Assembly: GCA_009746045.1 (NCBI GenBank)
Contig: RPFO01000213.1
Location: 6,182,654-6,246,653 of the forward strand
DNA: 64,000 nucleotides
From: Mesostigma viride
Taxonomy: Eukaryota; Streptophyta; Mesostigmatophyceae; Mesostigmatales; Mesostigmataceae
Direction: 5' to 3'
Shown: positions 32,641-45,125 of the stretch, piece after piece
Layout of the letters: every line of letters starts with the position of its first letter
Position numbering within the stretch: the first letter of the stretch is position 1
Notes under the pieces: model-generated
What the model was told of the DNA's origin: nothing
What the model saw: only the letters and a program-made list of their open reading frames with translations
Database searches by the model: none
Program-made: the position numbers and the translations under genes

Positions 32641-33320
32641 TTATAGTATATTATATAATATTATTATATATTATATTCACGATGCTCTGTGTATTAATGA
32701 GATATGAGACACACCTACACCATCACATCGCCTTGATGTTTCCGTTTTATGGGTCCGGTCGGGCGTTGGTAGCTGGTCGACAACAATTCTGCATTTCCTA
32801 AAAAAAAATGCGACCGTGCCTACATTCGAAGGCGCGCTGTGGCTGACCTGAACTACCGGTGAACACCTCGGCGTCACTTGACCGGCCTAGGTTGACATTT
32901 CGGCAGAGTAACGCTGCTTAAAGGATCATTGCGTAGTTCGCGCAATTTGGCTCTTTATATATGTTTTTGGAGACGACGAGCAAGCATCCGATTGGTCAGC
33001 CAATTCCTGTCCAGTCCTCGGACAGTGTCCAATCCGGTGCTTGGGATCCAGAAAACGTGCTCGAGCCTGGCCACTCTGTCGCGGGCGCCGCGCTAGTGGC
33101 GTCGCGCCCAAACCTGAGCAGGCCATAGGAAAGGGCGGGGGCGAATGCAAGAATTATTGTTATAACCTGACCTGTCCTGTGGAAGGTCCGGGGCGAATGC
33201 AAGAATTAATATACCTGCGTATGCAACCAACACGGCCGATCCACATACATAATCCGACTGAGCTGGACGGTACGGACCAAATTTCGGTGCAAATTGAGGC
33301 CCAAAAGCTATGTCGGCTGA
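32641..33320. other. Unassigned stretch between two repeats
   Basis: AT-rich start (32641-32680), then about 600 bases of mixed composition with no frame I would call coding. Confidence 0.4.
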
Positions 33321-33324
33321 TTTA

Positions 33325-34512
33325 ATGGCGGTGACTGCGTTTAGACGAAACGTGACAAATCTGGCACGCGGAAAGCAGAAAAAATGCTCGATTGTTGGTG
33401 AAAATTAGTTACTGGTTCTAATTTATGGCGGGATGGTTGCGATCTATAATGTCGCGGGCTTTTTTTCTTTGCCATCGGCAGGGGGGGTCCGGCCTGAATT
33501 TCTGTCGGGATGAATAAAGTATAATGGATGCCTGCCGGGTTGATTGTCGATTGTTGCCAGTTTTGATGGTCGTAAGGAAAGCTAGTTTAATGATGTTTCT
33601 AAAGCCGTAAAAATTCCCGCTGCTATCTTTACCTTTCCCGTCATTTTGCGGTAAGATAACATTAGCCCTGCGCGATGCGTACTGCCCAACCACTCCATGA
33701 AAGGGTGGACTTTCTTGTGCGCCTGGGCACGAATAAATGCCCGTTATGGTACGTTCTTGTGTTAAACGTCTTAAGCTAGCGTTTTCCTGCTTTCTTAGCT
33801 CGTTGAGCGTAAGCTTTTTGCCTTCTTTCCGGCCAGATGCAGCCAGAAAGTTGCGGGTCCTGGCGCTGCATCGCTGGATTCCTGGGTGTCTTTTAGCTAG
33901 TTAATTGTCTGTGACGTGGCTGGCTTTCTGCAGCGCGTGGCCCGCAACCTGTCGGGAAGGTGTAATGCTTTTATTTCCATGCTTCTCTGAAATTTCTTTT
34001 GCTTTATAGACAGTTGTGTTCGAGGAAATTCACGCGGTCTTCCTAAGCAGCGGCATCATTTTCCCCAGACACTGACGAGCTGGCACCTGTCTCCTAAAGA
34101 GAGCGGCTCGTGCTTGTTAGAAAGGAGGCAGTGTGCATTTTGCGGGACACAATGCTTTGGTGGCACATGCGTCAGGTAGGCTGTTCCAATGGTCTCTTCA
34201 CCTTTCCCACTGAGTAAATGTTAGCATTTGTCATGCTAACCAGAGCAGCTAGCCACAGGTTGGCTGGATAAAAAGTCAGCTTATTTTCTCTTTATATACT
34301 GCGTGTGTGGTCCTCCACGTGTCCGGCTTGTTGGGCATTTTGGAAGAGGGTTTATAATGTGTTGTTGGGTGGAACAACTTGGTTGTTGGCACAAAATCAC
34401 ACATTATTAGCCTGAGATAGGCATGACATATGCTGCTCAGGCGTGTCGTCCTACCAGCCTTGTTGTTAAGGGTAGACTCACAAGGCTGGCTGTGCCGATG
34501 GAGGGGTGGGGC
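33325..34512 (-). repeat. 1.2-kb inverted repeat, left arm
   Basis: The reverse complement of 60832-62012. Shared landmarks: the ACGAAACGTGAC block near the outer end, the GTCCGGCCTGAATTTCTGTC block, TTTATATACTGCG (34297) and the inner end GATGGAGGGGTGGGGCGT. The arms face each other across the satellite region. Scattered substitutions and indels indicate an old duplication. Confidence 0.85.
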
Positions 34513-34517
34513 GTGCT

Positions 34518-35013
34518 AGCCCCCCCCACACCCACGCATGCATGCTAGCCCACCCCCACACCCACGCATGCATGCTAGCCCCGGCCCCGGCCCCCCCACA
34601 CCCACGCATGCATGCTAGCCCCCCCCACACCCACGCATGCATGCTAGCCCACACTCACACCCACGCATGCATGCTAGCCCACCCCCACACCCACGCATGC
34701 ATGCTAGCCCCCCCCACACCCACGCATGCATGCCAGCCCCCCCACACACCCACGCATGCATGACAGCCCCCCCCACACCCACGCATGCATGCTAGCCCCC
34801 CACACACACCCACGCATGCATGCCAGCCCCCATACACACCCACGCATGCACGCCAGCCCCCCCCACACTTACGCATGCATGCTAGCCCCCCCACACACCC
34901 ACGCATGCATGCCAGCCCCCCCACACACCCACGCATGCAGGCTAGCCCACCCCCACACCCACGCATGCATGCCAGCCCACCCCCACACCCACGCGTGCAT
35001 GCCAGCCCACCCC
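34518..35013 (+). repeat. ~31-bp minisatellite, about 16 copies
   Basis: Unit CACACCCACGCATGCATG followed by CTAGCCC or CCAGCCC and a variable C/A-run, with unit length varying from 29 to 40 bases. GCATGC palindromes recur in each unit. All frames are open for long stretches (His/Pro/Met-rich), which is a repeat artefact. Confidence 0.95.
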
Positions 35014-35254
35014 TAGCTTGAGCGTGCTTGTAAAGTTTTTGCATGGTTTATTAAAATGAGTGGAATATGTATTTATTGCATTAAATGTTAATTTTATCAT
35101 CAATGAAAATGGTCAACATTGCCGAAGTGCCCCTAAATTGCTCAATATTGTGTGCTCAAGAATTCAATGAGGATTGTCATCATGGAAACCCGCACAAATT
35201 CACGATTCCGGGCATGCATGTGAAAGTATCAAGAACAATTTTCAATTAAGAATG
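35014..35254. other. AT-rich spacer
   Basis: Nothing recognised between the minisatellite and the start of the satellite array. Confidence 0.4.
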
Positions 35255-37496
35255 GTATCTCATTGTTCCATGAATCAATATGACTCCATGTACGTAGACA
35301 AGCCATGATGACCCCATGGGAGCCTGAATCCTCATCATTAAATACATAAATGCCACCCATGTACGTAGACGGGCCATGATGACACCAATGGAGCCTGAAT
35401 CCTCATCATTAATTACATAAATGCCAACCATGTACATACACGGGCAATGATGACACCATGGGAGCCTGAATCCTCATCATTAATTACATAAATGCCAACC
35501 ATGTACGTAGGCCAGCCATGATGACACTATGGGAGCCTGAATCCTCATCATTTACTATTCCTTGACATCCATGTACGTAGACGGGCCATAATGACACCAC
35601 GGGAGCCTGAATCCTGATCACTTTTTTTTCTTTGACATCCATGTACGTAGGCCAGCCATGATGACACCATGGGAGCCTGAATCCTCATCATTTTTTTTCT
35701 GAGACATCCATGTACGTAGGCCAGCCATGATGACACCATGGGAGCCTGAATCCTCATCATTAAATACATACATGCCATCCATGTACGTAGACAGGCCATG
35801 ATGACACCATGGGAGCCTGAATCCTCATCATTTACTATTCCTTGACATCCATGTACGTAGACGGGCCATGATGACACCATGGGAGCCTGAATCCTCATCA
35901 TTTTTTTTATGAGACATCCATGTACATACGTAGGCCAGCCATGATGACACCAATGGAGCCTGAATCCTCATCATTAATTACATACATGCCATCCATGTAC
36001 GTAGACAGGCCATGACATCTGACACCATGGGAGCCTGAATCCTCATCATTTACTATTCGACCTTGACATCCATGTACGTAGACGGGCCATGATGACACCA
36101 TGGGAGCCTGAATCCTCATCATTTTTTTTTCTTTGACATCCATGTACATACGTAGGCCAGCCATGATGACACCAATGGAGCCTGAATCCTCATCATTAAT
36201 TACATGTACATGCCATCCATGTACGTAGACGGGCCATGATGACACCATGGGAGCCTGAATCCTCATCATTAATTACATAAATGCCAACCATGTACATACA
36301 CGGGCAATGATGACACCATGGGAGCCTGAATCCTCATCATTTTTTTTTTCTTTGACATCCATGTACATACGTAGGCCAGCCATGATGACACCAATGGAGC
36401 CTGAATCCTCATCATTAATTACATACATGCCATCCATGTACGTAGACAAGCCATGATGACACCATGGGAGCCTGAATCCTCATCATTTACTATTCCTTGA
36501 CATCCATGTACGTAGGCCAGCCATGATGACACCAATGGAGCCTGAATCCTCTTCAATTTTTTTATGAGAGGATTCAGGTTACATAAATGCCAACCATGTA
36601 GGTAGACAAGCCATGATGACACCATGGGAGCCTGAATCCTCATCATTTACTATTCCTTGACATCCATGTACGTAGGCCAGCCATGGAGACACCATGGGAG
36701 CCTGAATCCTCCTCATTAATTACATAAATGCCAACCATGTACGTAGACAAGCCATGATGACACCATGGGAGCCTGAATTCTCATCATTTACTATTCCTTG
36801 ATATCCATGTACGTAGACGGGCCATGATGACACCATGGGAGCCTGAATCCTCATCATTTTTTTTTTGAGACATCCATGTACGTAGGCCAGCCATGATGAC
36901 ACCATGGGAGCCTGAATCCTCATCATTTATTTTTCTTTGACATCCATGTACGTAGACGGGCCATGATGACACCATGGGAGCCTGAATCCTCATCATTAAT
37001 TACATACATGCCATCCATGTACGTACACGGGCCATGATGACACCATGGGAGCCTGAATCCTCATCATTTACTATTCCTTGACATCCATGTACGTAGGCCA
37101 GCCATGGAGACACCATGGGAGCCTGAATCCTCCTCATTAATTACATAAATGCCATTGAACCATGTACGTAGACAAGCCATGATGACACCATGGGAGCCTG
37201 AATCCTCATCATTTACTATTCCTTGACATCCATGTACGTAGACGGGCCATGATGACACCATGGGAGCCTGAATCCTCCTCATTAATTACATAAATGCCAA
37301 CCATGTACGTAGACAAGCCATGATGACACCATGGGAGCCTGAATCCTCATCATTAAAAAAATACATGCCATCCATGTACGTAGGCCAGCCATGATGACAC
37401 CATGGGAGCCTAAATCCTCCTCATGAATTACATAAATGCCAACCATGTACGTAGGCCAGCCATGGAGACACCATGGGAGCCTGAATCCTCATCATT
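35255..37496 (-). repeat. 72-bp satellite array, segment 1
   Basis: About 31 units of a roughly 72-bp repeat. On this strand the core reads CCATGTACGTAGACGGGCC, then ATGATGACACCATGGGAGCC and TGAATCCTCATCATT. Two spacer types alternate: one with TTAATTACATAAATGCC and one with TACTATTCCTTGACAT; a third has T-runs. Short open frames in it (MRIQAPMVSSW-type) are artefacts. Confidence 0.97.
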
Positions 37497-37786
37497 TTCT
37501 GAGCTATCTGCTCATTTTATAGTTATGTTGCGGCGGGCTCAAAGGGGGCCGATCTGCCGCCTGTAGCGTAGCTCTACCGTACGTCACCTACACCATGTTA
37601 GGTGCTTGTTGTTACTTAGGACTAGAGAGAGAAAGGGACCGGCGGTGCGCCGGTACTAGTGCCTACTGGCAACCGTGCCCGCCCTTGATTGAGGGGGGCG
37701 CGGCGCCTTGAGACATGTGCTTTGTTTTCCATTTTCACACCGTACTTAGAGTGGTGTGGTGAACGTAGGGAGGCCTTTTTGCAGCT
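37497..37786 (+). repeat. E3 repeat A1
   Basis: 290 bp from TTCTGAGCTATCTGCTC to TTTTTGCAGCT; matches A2. Confidence 0.9.
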
Positions 37787-39126
37787 TCGCAACTTGATCC
37801 CAGCATTTGCTGGCAAGGTCGGCTGGCCGCTATGGCGGCTGCGCTGAATGTAAGACGATGCTATCGGCCTCTCCGGGCGTGGAGAGGCCTGGAATAAAAG
37901 TCTTTATGATCGCCACCTACCGTTACAGGCCACGGTAATGGTTGTTGGGTGGGGGGCTCTACGATTTGAGTAAAAGGGTGTGATTTCCGGCGCTGGGCCC
38001 ACTGACGATTCCCCTCTACCCCTGGGTGCGGCAAGCAGCTTCCTGACACTGGGGAAGCTGCGTTTTTTAGTCGGACAACGTCAGGGAAGGAGCCATACAG
38101 GCCAGGGCCAGCGGCTACGGTGGAAAGAATCACAGGTGGAGGCGAATCTGCCTTAAACGTGGAAATGGCTAGCGCGGGGTGCCAGGGTAGCCCATAACTA
38201 CCAGGAGCCTGACAGCGGACCCGATCTTTCGGCCTGTGGCCAGACGGGAGTTTCGGGGAGGATGCGGGGCTGGAGCGAATCTTGGTGGGAGGAGCGCGCT
38301 CTTCATAATTGCCCAGTTTTTCAGCAAAGGCAGCGGCTGCCGTGGGTCGGGGGGGGTCCTGTCGGCATGGGGAGGTCGGCAGGCACTCTGTACCCTCTCG
38401 GCGCTCCGGCGAGCAGGCCCCTTCTGCCCTTGGCGATAAGGGAGAGGTGGGAAGCTGCGGAAAACCGTGGGTATTCATGCGCACTTACAAAAAATCTGGT
38501 TAAGAAACTCTACAGCGCTTGGCAAGCCTGGAAAAAAATTTTCCCCTCGCGGGGGGCGCGTGAAAACGTCTAAGGCTCCGCTACGCCCGCCCAAAGGCGG
38601 CGGGCTCCGCTTTGCCTTTGCCGTTTTCACGCGCCTCCCACGAGGGGGGGGTGCGTGTGGAACCCGGCAGTGCGGTCCGGCTTTGTTTTAAGAAAATGCA
38701 TTATATACCATAATAAAGCTCCACTCGGCTGCGGCTGCGCCAAGGCTCGTGACACCATGGCGATGGTGAGCCTTGGCGCTAGGAGGTCCGCAGCCATCAT
38801 TATCACCACGATGGGGGGTAATGGAGCCAGTGGCAGTGGCTCTACCCTCGGGAAATCCCAGCGGCTTTGCCGGTGGGCTGGTGATGGTGGTTGGGTGAGC
38901 TGGAGACGTTCCCAGGTGGCATAAGTCCTAAAGCGGCAGCACTGGGATGCGCCCCTCTAAGAAGGGGAACGCATGTGGCTCCGCCCTGCGTCCGCCGGGA
39001 GACCGTAGCGGCCACACGGGGGCGGGAAGGGGGGCATCATCATGCCAACAAGAGCCCAGCATTCCAAGTGGTTGCGTTCCTACCACCAGGGCTGGAAACG
39101 GCCTGGGTGGCCAGAGATGGTGATGT
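37787..39126. other. E3 internal region, no recognised protein
   Basis: Several overlapping open frames exist on both strands, the longest of 207 codons on the minus strand (37861-38484, Pro/Ser-rich), none with a recognisable domain. It contains the 103-bp hairpin at 38544-38646. TGA/TAA-rich frames and lack of motifs argue for a noncoding passenger RNA. Confidence 0.5.
38544..38646. repeat. Hairpin inside E3
   Basis: Arms CCCTCGCGGGGGGCGCGTG... (38544-38568) and its inverted partner 38622-38646 pair over about 25 bases with two mismatches, around a 53-base loop that itself holds a CCGCC/GGCGG mini-stem and two CTCCGCT repeats. Confidence 0.75.
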
Positions 39127-39317
39127 GGGACAAGATTGGACCAAGGGGGCATGTGCTGGGCCCCAGCATGGTGAACTGGCCTAACTTGACAATGACTTGT
39201 ACAATGATTTTGAGGGTGTGGCTAGGCTCAACTGTTAAAGCCTGCACACACTTATTGTAATAAACTTGTTTCTCTGGTAGGAAGGCACTCCAATGGACCT
39301 TAGCTTCAGCACCTATT
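39127..39317 (+). repeat. E3 repeat B1
   Basis: 191 bp from GGGACAAGATTGGACC to CAGCACCTATT; includes GTAATAAACTTG, a possible poly(A) signal region. Confidence 0.9.
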
Positions 39318-39607
39318 TTCTGAGCTATCTGCTCATTTTATAGTTATGTTGCGGCGGGCTCAAAGGGGGCCGATCTGCCGCCTGTAGCGTAGCTCTACCG
39401 TACGTCACCTACACCATGTTAGGTGCTTGTTGTTACTTAGGACTAGAGAGAGAAAGGGACCGGCGGTGCGCCGGTACTAGTGCCTACTGGCAACCGTGCC
39501 CGCCCTTGATTGAGGGGGGCGCGGCGCCTTGAGACATGTGCTTTGTTTTCCATTTTCACACCGTACTTAGAGTGGTGTGGTGAACGTAGGGAGGCCTTTT
39601 TGCAGCT
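39318..39607 (+). repeat. E3 repeat A2
   Basis: 290-bp partner of A1, directly abutting B1. Confidence 0.9.
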
Positions 39608-39634
39608 CCCACCCACCCACCCTCGCTGCTGTTG

Positions 39635-39825
39635 GGGACAAGATTGGACCAAGGGGGCATGTGCTGGGCCCCAGCATGGTGAACTGGCCTAACTTGACAA
39701 TGACTTGTACAATGATTTTGAGGGTGTGGCTAGGCTCAACTGTTAAAGCCTGCACACACTTATTGTAATAAACTTGTTTCTCTGGTAGGAAGGCACTCCA
39801 ATGGACCTTAGCTTCAGCACCTATT
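39635..39825 (+). repeat. E3 repeat B2
   Basis: 191-bp partner of B1; outer 3' end of E3. Confidence 0.9.
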
Positions 39826-42132
39826 AATTACATAAATGCCAACCATGTACGTAGACAAGCCATGATGACACCATGGGAGCCTGAATCCTCATCATTTACT
39901 ATTCCTTGCCATCCATGTACGTAGACGGGCCATGATGACACCATGGGAGCCTGAATCCTCATCATTAATTACATAAATGCCAACCATGTATACGTAGACA
40001 AGCCATGATGACACCATGGGAGCCTGAATCCTCATCATTGATTACATAAATGCCATCCATGTACGTAGACGGGCGATGATGACACCATGGGAGCCTGAAT
40101 CCTCATCATTAATTACATAAATGCCATCCATGTACGTAGACGGGCCATGATGACACCATGGGAGCCTGAATCCTCATCATTATATACAAAAATGCCATCC
40201 ATGTACGTACACGAGCAATGATGACACCATGGGAGCCCGAATCCTCATCATTAATTACATAAATGCCATTCATGTACGTAGACAGGCCATGATGACACCA
40301 TGGGAGCCTGAATCCTCATCATTAATTACATACATGCCAACCATGTACGTAGACAAGCCATGATGACACCATGGGAGCCTGAATCCTCATCATTTACTAT
40401 TCCTTGACATCCATGTACGTAGGCCAGCCATGGAGACACCATGGGAGCCTGAATCCTCCTCATTAATTACATAAATGCCAACCATGTACGTAGACAAGCC
40501 ATGATGACACCATGGGAGCCTGAATCCTCATCATTTACTATTCCTTGACATCCATGTACGTAGACGGGCCATGATGACACCATGGGAGCCTGAATCCTCA
40601 TCATTAATTACATAAATGCCAACCATGTACGTAGACAAGCCATGATGACACCATGGGAGCCTGAATCCTCATCATTTACTATTCCTTGACATCCATGTAC
40701 GTAGACGGGCCATGATGACACCATGGGAGCCTGAATCCTCATCATTAATTACATAAATGCCAACCATGTACATACACGGGCAATGATGACACCATGGGAG
40801 CCTGAATCCTCATCATTAATTACATACATGGCATCCATGTACGTACACGGGCCATGATGACACCATGGGAGCCTGAATCCTCATCATTTACTATTCCTTG
40901 ACATCCATGTACGTAGGCCAGCCATGGAGACACCATGGGAGCCTGAATCCTCCTCATTAATTACATAAATGCCAACCATGTACGTAGACAAGCCATGATG
41001 ACACCATGGGAGCCTGAATCCTCATCATTTACTATTCCTTGATATCCATGTACGTAGACGGGCCATGATGACACCATGGGAGCCTGAATCCTCATCATTT
41101 TTTTTTGAGACATCCATGTACGTAGGCCAGCCATGATGACACCATGGGAGCCTGAATCCTCATCATTTATTTTTCTTTGACATCCATGTACGTAGACGGG
41201 CCATGATGACACCATGGGAGCCTGAATCCTCATCATTAATTACATACATGCCATCCATGTACGTACACGGGCCATGATGACACCATGGGAGCCTGAATCC
41301 TCATCATTTACTATTCCTTGACATCCATGTACGTAGGCCAGCCATGGAGACACCATGGGAGCCTGAATCCTCCTCATTAATTACATAAATGCCAACCATG
41401 TACGTAGACAAGCCATGATGACACCATGGGAGCCTGAATCCTCATCATTTACTATTCCTTGACATCCATGTACGTAGACGGGCCATGATGACACCATGGG
41501 AGCCTGAATCCTCATCATTAATTACATAAATGCCAACCATGTACGTAGACAAGCCATGATGACACCATGGGAGCCTGAATCCTCATCATTTACTATTCCT
41601 TGACATCCATGTACGTAGACGGGCCATGATGACACCATGGGAGCCTGAATCCTCATCATTAATTACATAAATGCCAACCATGTACATACACGGGCAATGA
41701 TGACACCATGGGAGCCTGAATCCTCATCATTAAATACATAAATGCCACCCATGTACGTAGACGGGCCATGATGACACCAATGGAGCCTGAATCCTCATCA
41801 TTAATTACATAAATGCCAACCATGTACATACACGGGCCATGATGACACCATGGGAGCCTGAATCCTCCTCATTAATTACATAAATGCCAACCATGTACGT
41901 AGACAAGCCATGATGACACCATGGGAGCCTGAATCCTCATCATTTACTATTCCTTGATATCCATGTACGTAGACGGGCCATGATGACACCATGGGAGCCT
42001 GAATCCTCATCATTTTTTTTTTGAGACATCCATGTACGTAGGCCAGCCATGATGACACCATGGGAGCCTGAATCCTCATCATTTATTTTTCTTTGACATC
42101 CATGTACGTAGACGGGCCATGATGACACCATG
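39826..42132 (-). repeat. 72-bp satellite array, segment 2
   Basis: About 32 units in the same orientation as segment 1. Blocks such as 40961-41236, 41876-42132 and 36720-36996 are near copies of each other, showing multi-unit amplification. Ends at the copia target duplication CCATG (42128-42132). Confidence 0.97.
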
Positions 42133-42828
42133 AGTTAACGCCAAGCGCATTGGCGTGATCCTGATTCGGCATATCTCTGCGATTCCAGCGGCACCGGAGC
42201 GAGTTCATTCCGACAAGTATCAAGAAAGTTATGGCATTCCGACTTCCCGGTCGCGCGCGAGCGCGAGCCGGCTGTTCTTCTAAGTCGGACGTGAATATTT
42301 GCCGACGACATATGGGGTCGACAGTAATTCCTGGGCTGACAGGAATTAGATGCTGTACCTACGACGGTATTGGATTAATACGTCGTACGCAGGAAATAGG
42401 AACCTTAACCTGTGGTCTGTTGGTACCGCAGGCTTAGTCCTGGACTTCTAGGTGCAGATGCAATAATCACTGTGGTGACTGTACTCTGTGGTCACTGTGC
42501 CTGTATGGCAGACCTACTGTATAGGAGCTGGGCGCTGTACAGGTAGTGAATACTGTACCGGGGTGTTATTACTGAGCAGGCCTCCTAGGCTGCTCAGGAC
42601 TAGCAAGCACAGTGCACAAGTATATAAACAATAGGCCAGTGCCAAATGGGCATCTCTTGCGAGCCCGCCTCACGTGTTGTGCCTTGACTTGGCAAGCTCG
42701 TGTACAAGCCTCAAGTGTTGAGCGCTGTAAACATTATCCGATTTAACAAAGCTCCGTTTCCAACCATATTCACACATTGCTGCATTGCAACCATATCCTT
42801 CACATTGCGTGTGCGAAGAACGTTAACT
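42133..42828 (+). repeat. Copia-like 5' LTR
   Basis: 696 bp; termini AGTTAACG...CGTTAACT instead of TG...CA. Contains a TATA box TATATAAA at 42621-42628. Confidence 0.93.
42621..42628 (+). promoter_or_regulatory. TATA box of the copia-like 5' LTR
   Basis: TATATAAA in the 3' half of the LTR, about 200 bases before the LTR end; the same element is at 49953-49960 in the 3' LTR. Position fits a U3/R boundary. Confidence 0.6.
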
Positions 42829-42921
42829 CAAATTACAACCAGTCTCAGCGGAACGGCCAGGAGGGTCGTTGCCGGTTGCGGTGTGCAGCTTTGACGACGA
42901 GAGGAGCTCGTCCGGTGGTGA

Positions 42922-43840
42922 ATGGTGCAGGAGGAACAACGGCAGCAGGATTTCCGGTTTCGGCAGTCTGCTGGGGGTTCGATTTCTCCTGAATTACGCC
43001 GTGTCGTTCGGGATCTATCTTTGTTGCTTGCAGATCGTCCGCCTGTAAATCGCAGCTTCGTGCAATTCGTCGACGACCAGGTCGAAGATTGGGAGCGAAT
43101 TCTGCGACACGTACAAACCATCGTCATTCCGGAGCACCGGAGCATCGACGACCTTGAGCAGGAGCTTCACGGGTTGGTCGGCATCCAGACGGTGATTACT
43201 GCAGTAGCAGAGCGAGTGCGGACGGAGTTGGCAGCAAGGCGAGGCGAGGTTGCGGAGGCAGCTGGCGCAGGGCGACACGAGTTTGTGCCGACAGTAGCGG
43301 GCGCGGGAGTACCACGTGCTTTCGCAGGCGGCATCGGCGACGAGGGTGTTGCAGCGGGTCCAGTTAGGCGTGAACGACGCGGAGCGGAGCATCACAGGCG
43401 GCTTGCAGAGGTCGGGGCGACAGCGGAAGCCATCGCCGGAGGACGCGCGCACAAGAGTCGGCAGGTTTCCAGAGCGAGTAAGAGTTCCTTTTCAGGAACT
43501 GCCCCCGCCCCTTCGCGTTCGTGTGACGCGTTGGGAGGAGTTTGCACCTCTTGGGTACGAGAGTGACCTTGAGGTAGGAGCAGGGGGTGTCGCTGGGCTA
43601 GGCGACGAGGCACTCGGCGACCACGAGGTGCCAACGTACAATCCGCGAGGTGCCAACGACGGGTTGTCACCTGTCTACTTTACCAACGGTGACGATTCAG
43701 TCATCGCGGGCCGACAGCGGGTCGACGACGGCGCAGCAGGTAGCAGGGTACCAGAGCTGATTGTGGTGAGCGACAGCGACGACGACAGCGACAAGGAGAA
43801 CCAGGACGCGCCTGGGGCCAGCCGTGGTGGTCTTGCCTGA
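42922..43840 (+). pseudogene. Copia-like element ORF1, unknown protein, one frame break
   Basis: The first frame (42922-43566) starts MVQEEQRQQDFRFRQSAGG and has helical, acidic stretches (FVQFVDDQVEDWERILRHV). The second frame (to 43840) continues with RVRVPFQELPPPLRVRVTRW and an acidic tail VVSDSDDDSDKENQD. The switch lies between about 43450 and 43560. No domain recognised. An extra ORF before gag is unusual for copia elements; it could be the N-terminal part of a long gag. Confidence 0.5.
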
Positions 43841-43942
43841 GTGGTAACACTTGGCACTTTCCTTTCTTGTTCAGTAGCTTATATTGCTTTAATTGCTGCT
43901 TGGCCACTTGGCTGGCTGTAGCAGATCTGAACAGAGGCCATC

Positions 43943-45125
43943 ATGGAGGATGGAGCTATCAACCAACAAGCGGGCTTTATGGGCTTCGGCGGCGCGGCGC
44001 TGGGCTGGATGGACGAGATGGACGCGATGGACGCGGTGGACGCGATGGACGCGGGGACGGCCAGGCGCTGGGAGACCAGGCTGAGGTGCCAGATAATCAG
44101 AGCCAAGGATCGCAGGGCGGGCAGCACGCGCCAGCCGCAGATCAAGCGGCGCCTAAGCGACCAACTGTTGCTGAGGGGTACGCGGTGCTAGGCCAGTTTC
44201 AGTCCATCAAGGACAATTGGCAGCCCCGGGATGCTGAGAGGATGTTAGAGGACATGAACTTGTACACGGAGATATACAACGGTGACAAGCTTCGCATCCT
44301 GGCGTCTAGTGCCTACATACGGCAGTCGGCGAGGCGGCTGTTCAAGTTTGTTCGGGAGCGACACGCGGCGGGGGACACCTGGCGGCGTTTATGACGCGAC
44401 TCAGGTGTTCCTGAGTGACAAGAGGACCATAGATGGGTCCCACCTGAAGCAAGAATACCTGGACTACAAGCCCATCAAGGGGCACTAGTGGTCCACGCCT
44501 TTGAAGACTTCGTCAAGCTGAGGGAGGACGCCATGGCCAAGGGCTTCTTCGTCGCAGATCGGATGGCCATGGGCGACTTTCTCAAGTCGCTGCAGCTGGA
44601 TCCGGTCACCATGGATAATGTGACCATCCACATGCGACAGGTCCATGGCTGGGCAGCCATGACGGATCAGTTGTATGAGTGTTTCAGCGGCAAGTACGTG
44701 GGGGTAAGCGCCCTCGTCAGAATGATGAGGAGGCCACTGAACCCACGGTTAAGTCCATGAGGGGATCGGGCCACGGGGGCCCAGCGTCCTCGAGAGGGCC
44801 TGAGACCTCTTCAAGGGGTCGAGGAAGGTCCAGGAGGGGGCGTGACAGAAGGGCTGGACGGGGGACCCCGCCGAAGTCGGGACATCCACAGTCCCAGTTT
44901 GACTTCAAGAGGGTGGGTGGTCCTCCCAAGGCTGGGCCCAGCAGTGGGACCTCACGGGACATCAGTCAGGTGGAATGTTATTTCTGCCAGGGGAAGGGTC
45001 ACTTCAGGAATGAGTGTCCCTCGTACCTGAGGCAGGAAGGTCAGAGCAAGCCAGCTCAGGGTGGCAGCAAGGACAAGGCTGGTCCATCCCAGGACAAGGG
45101 CAAGGGCAAGGCTGCTGATCATTGA
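43943..45125 (+). pseudogene. Copia-like gag with zinc knuckle, several frame breaks
   Basis: Coding pieces follow one another in different frames: MEDGAINQQAGFMGFGG (from 43943), QFQSIKDNWQPRDAERMLED (44200-44390), VFLSDKRTIDGSHLKQEYL (44405-44485), AFEDFVKLREDAMAKGFF (44488-44700), and a basic Gly/Arg/Ser-rich part with the CCHC knuckle CYFCQGKGHFRNEC (about 44980-45020) ending at 45125. The capsid-like segments resemble the UBN2/gag region of copia elements. Breaks near 44065, 44385, 44487 and 44700 make it non-functional as assembled, in contrast with the clean pol. Confidence 0.65.

Larger units (their letters stand above)
37497..39825 (+). mobile_element. Non-autonomous split-direct-repeat element E3
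   Basis: Order A1 (37497-37786), internal 1340 bp, B1 (39127-39317), A2 (39318-39607), 27-bp linker, B2 (39635-39825). A copies are 290 bp, B copies 191 bp, each pair matching by eye. This is the same arrangement as the YR retroelement E2 but without recognisable gag, RT or recombinase. Removing it joins the satellite exactly (ATCATT/AATTACAT) with no target duplication. Confidence 0.88.

Noticed and set aside
34506-35044. His/Pro-rich and Gly/Cys-rich open frames at 34.5-35.0 kb
   Set aside because: Artefacts of the 31-bp minisatellite, open on both strands.
35548-37282. Open frames MMRIQAPMVSSW... in the satellite
   Set aside because: They follow the satellite unit, occur in every array segment and on mirrored strands; no sign of a gene.
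37861-38484. 207-codon minus-strand frame inside E3 as a protein gene
   Set aside because: Pro/Ser-rich, competing open frames on the other strand, no motif, opposite to the element orientation.
37497-39607. E3 A1 and A2 as ordinary LTRs of a 2.1-kb LTR element
   Set aside because: The B1/B2 pair outside that span, the lack of a target duplication and exact satellite restoration at 37497/39825 fit split direct repeats instead.
42133-42828. TG...CA termini for the copia-like LTR (TGAGTTAACG...)
   Set aside because: The 3' LTR is preceded by GG and the CCATG duplication assigns the TG to the target, leaving AG...CT ends.
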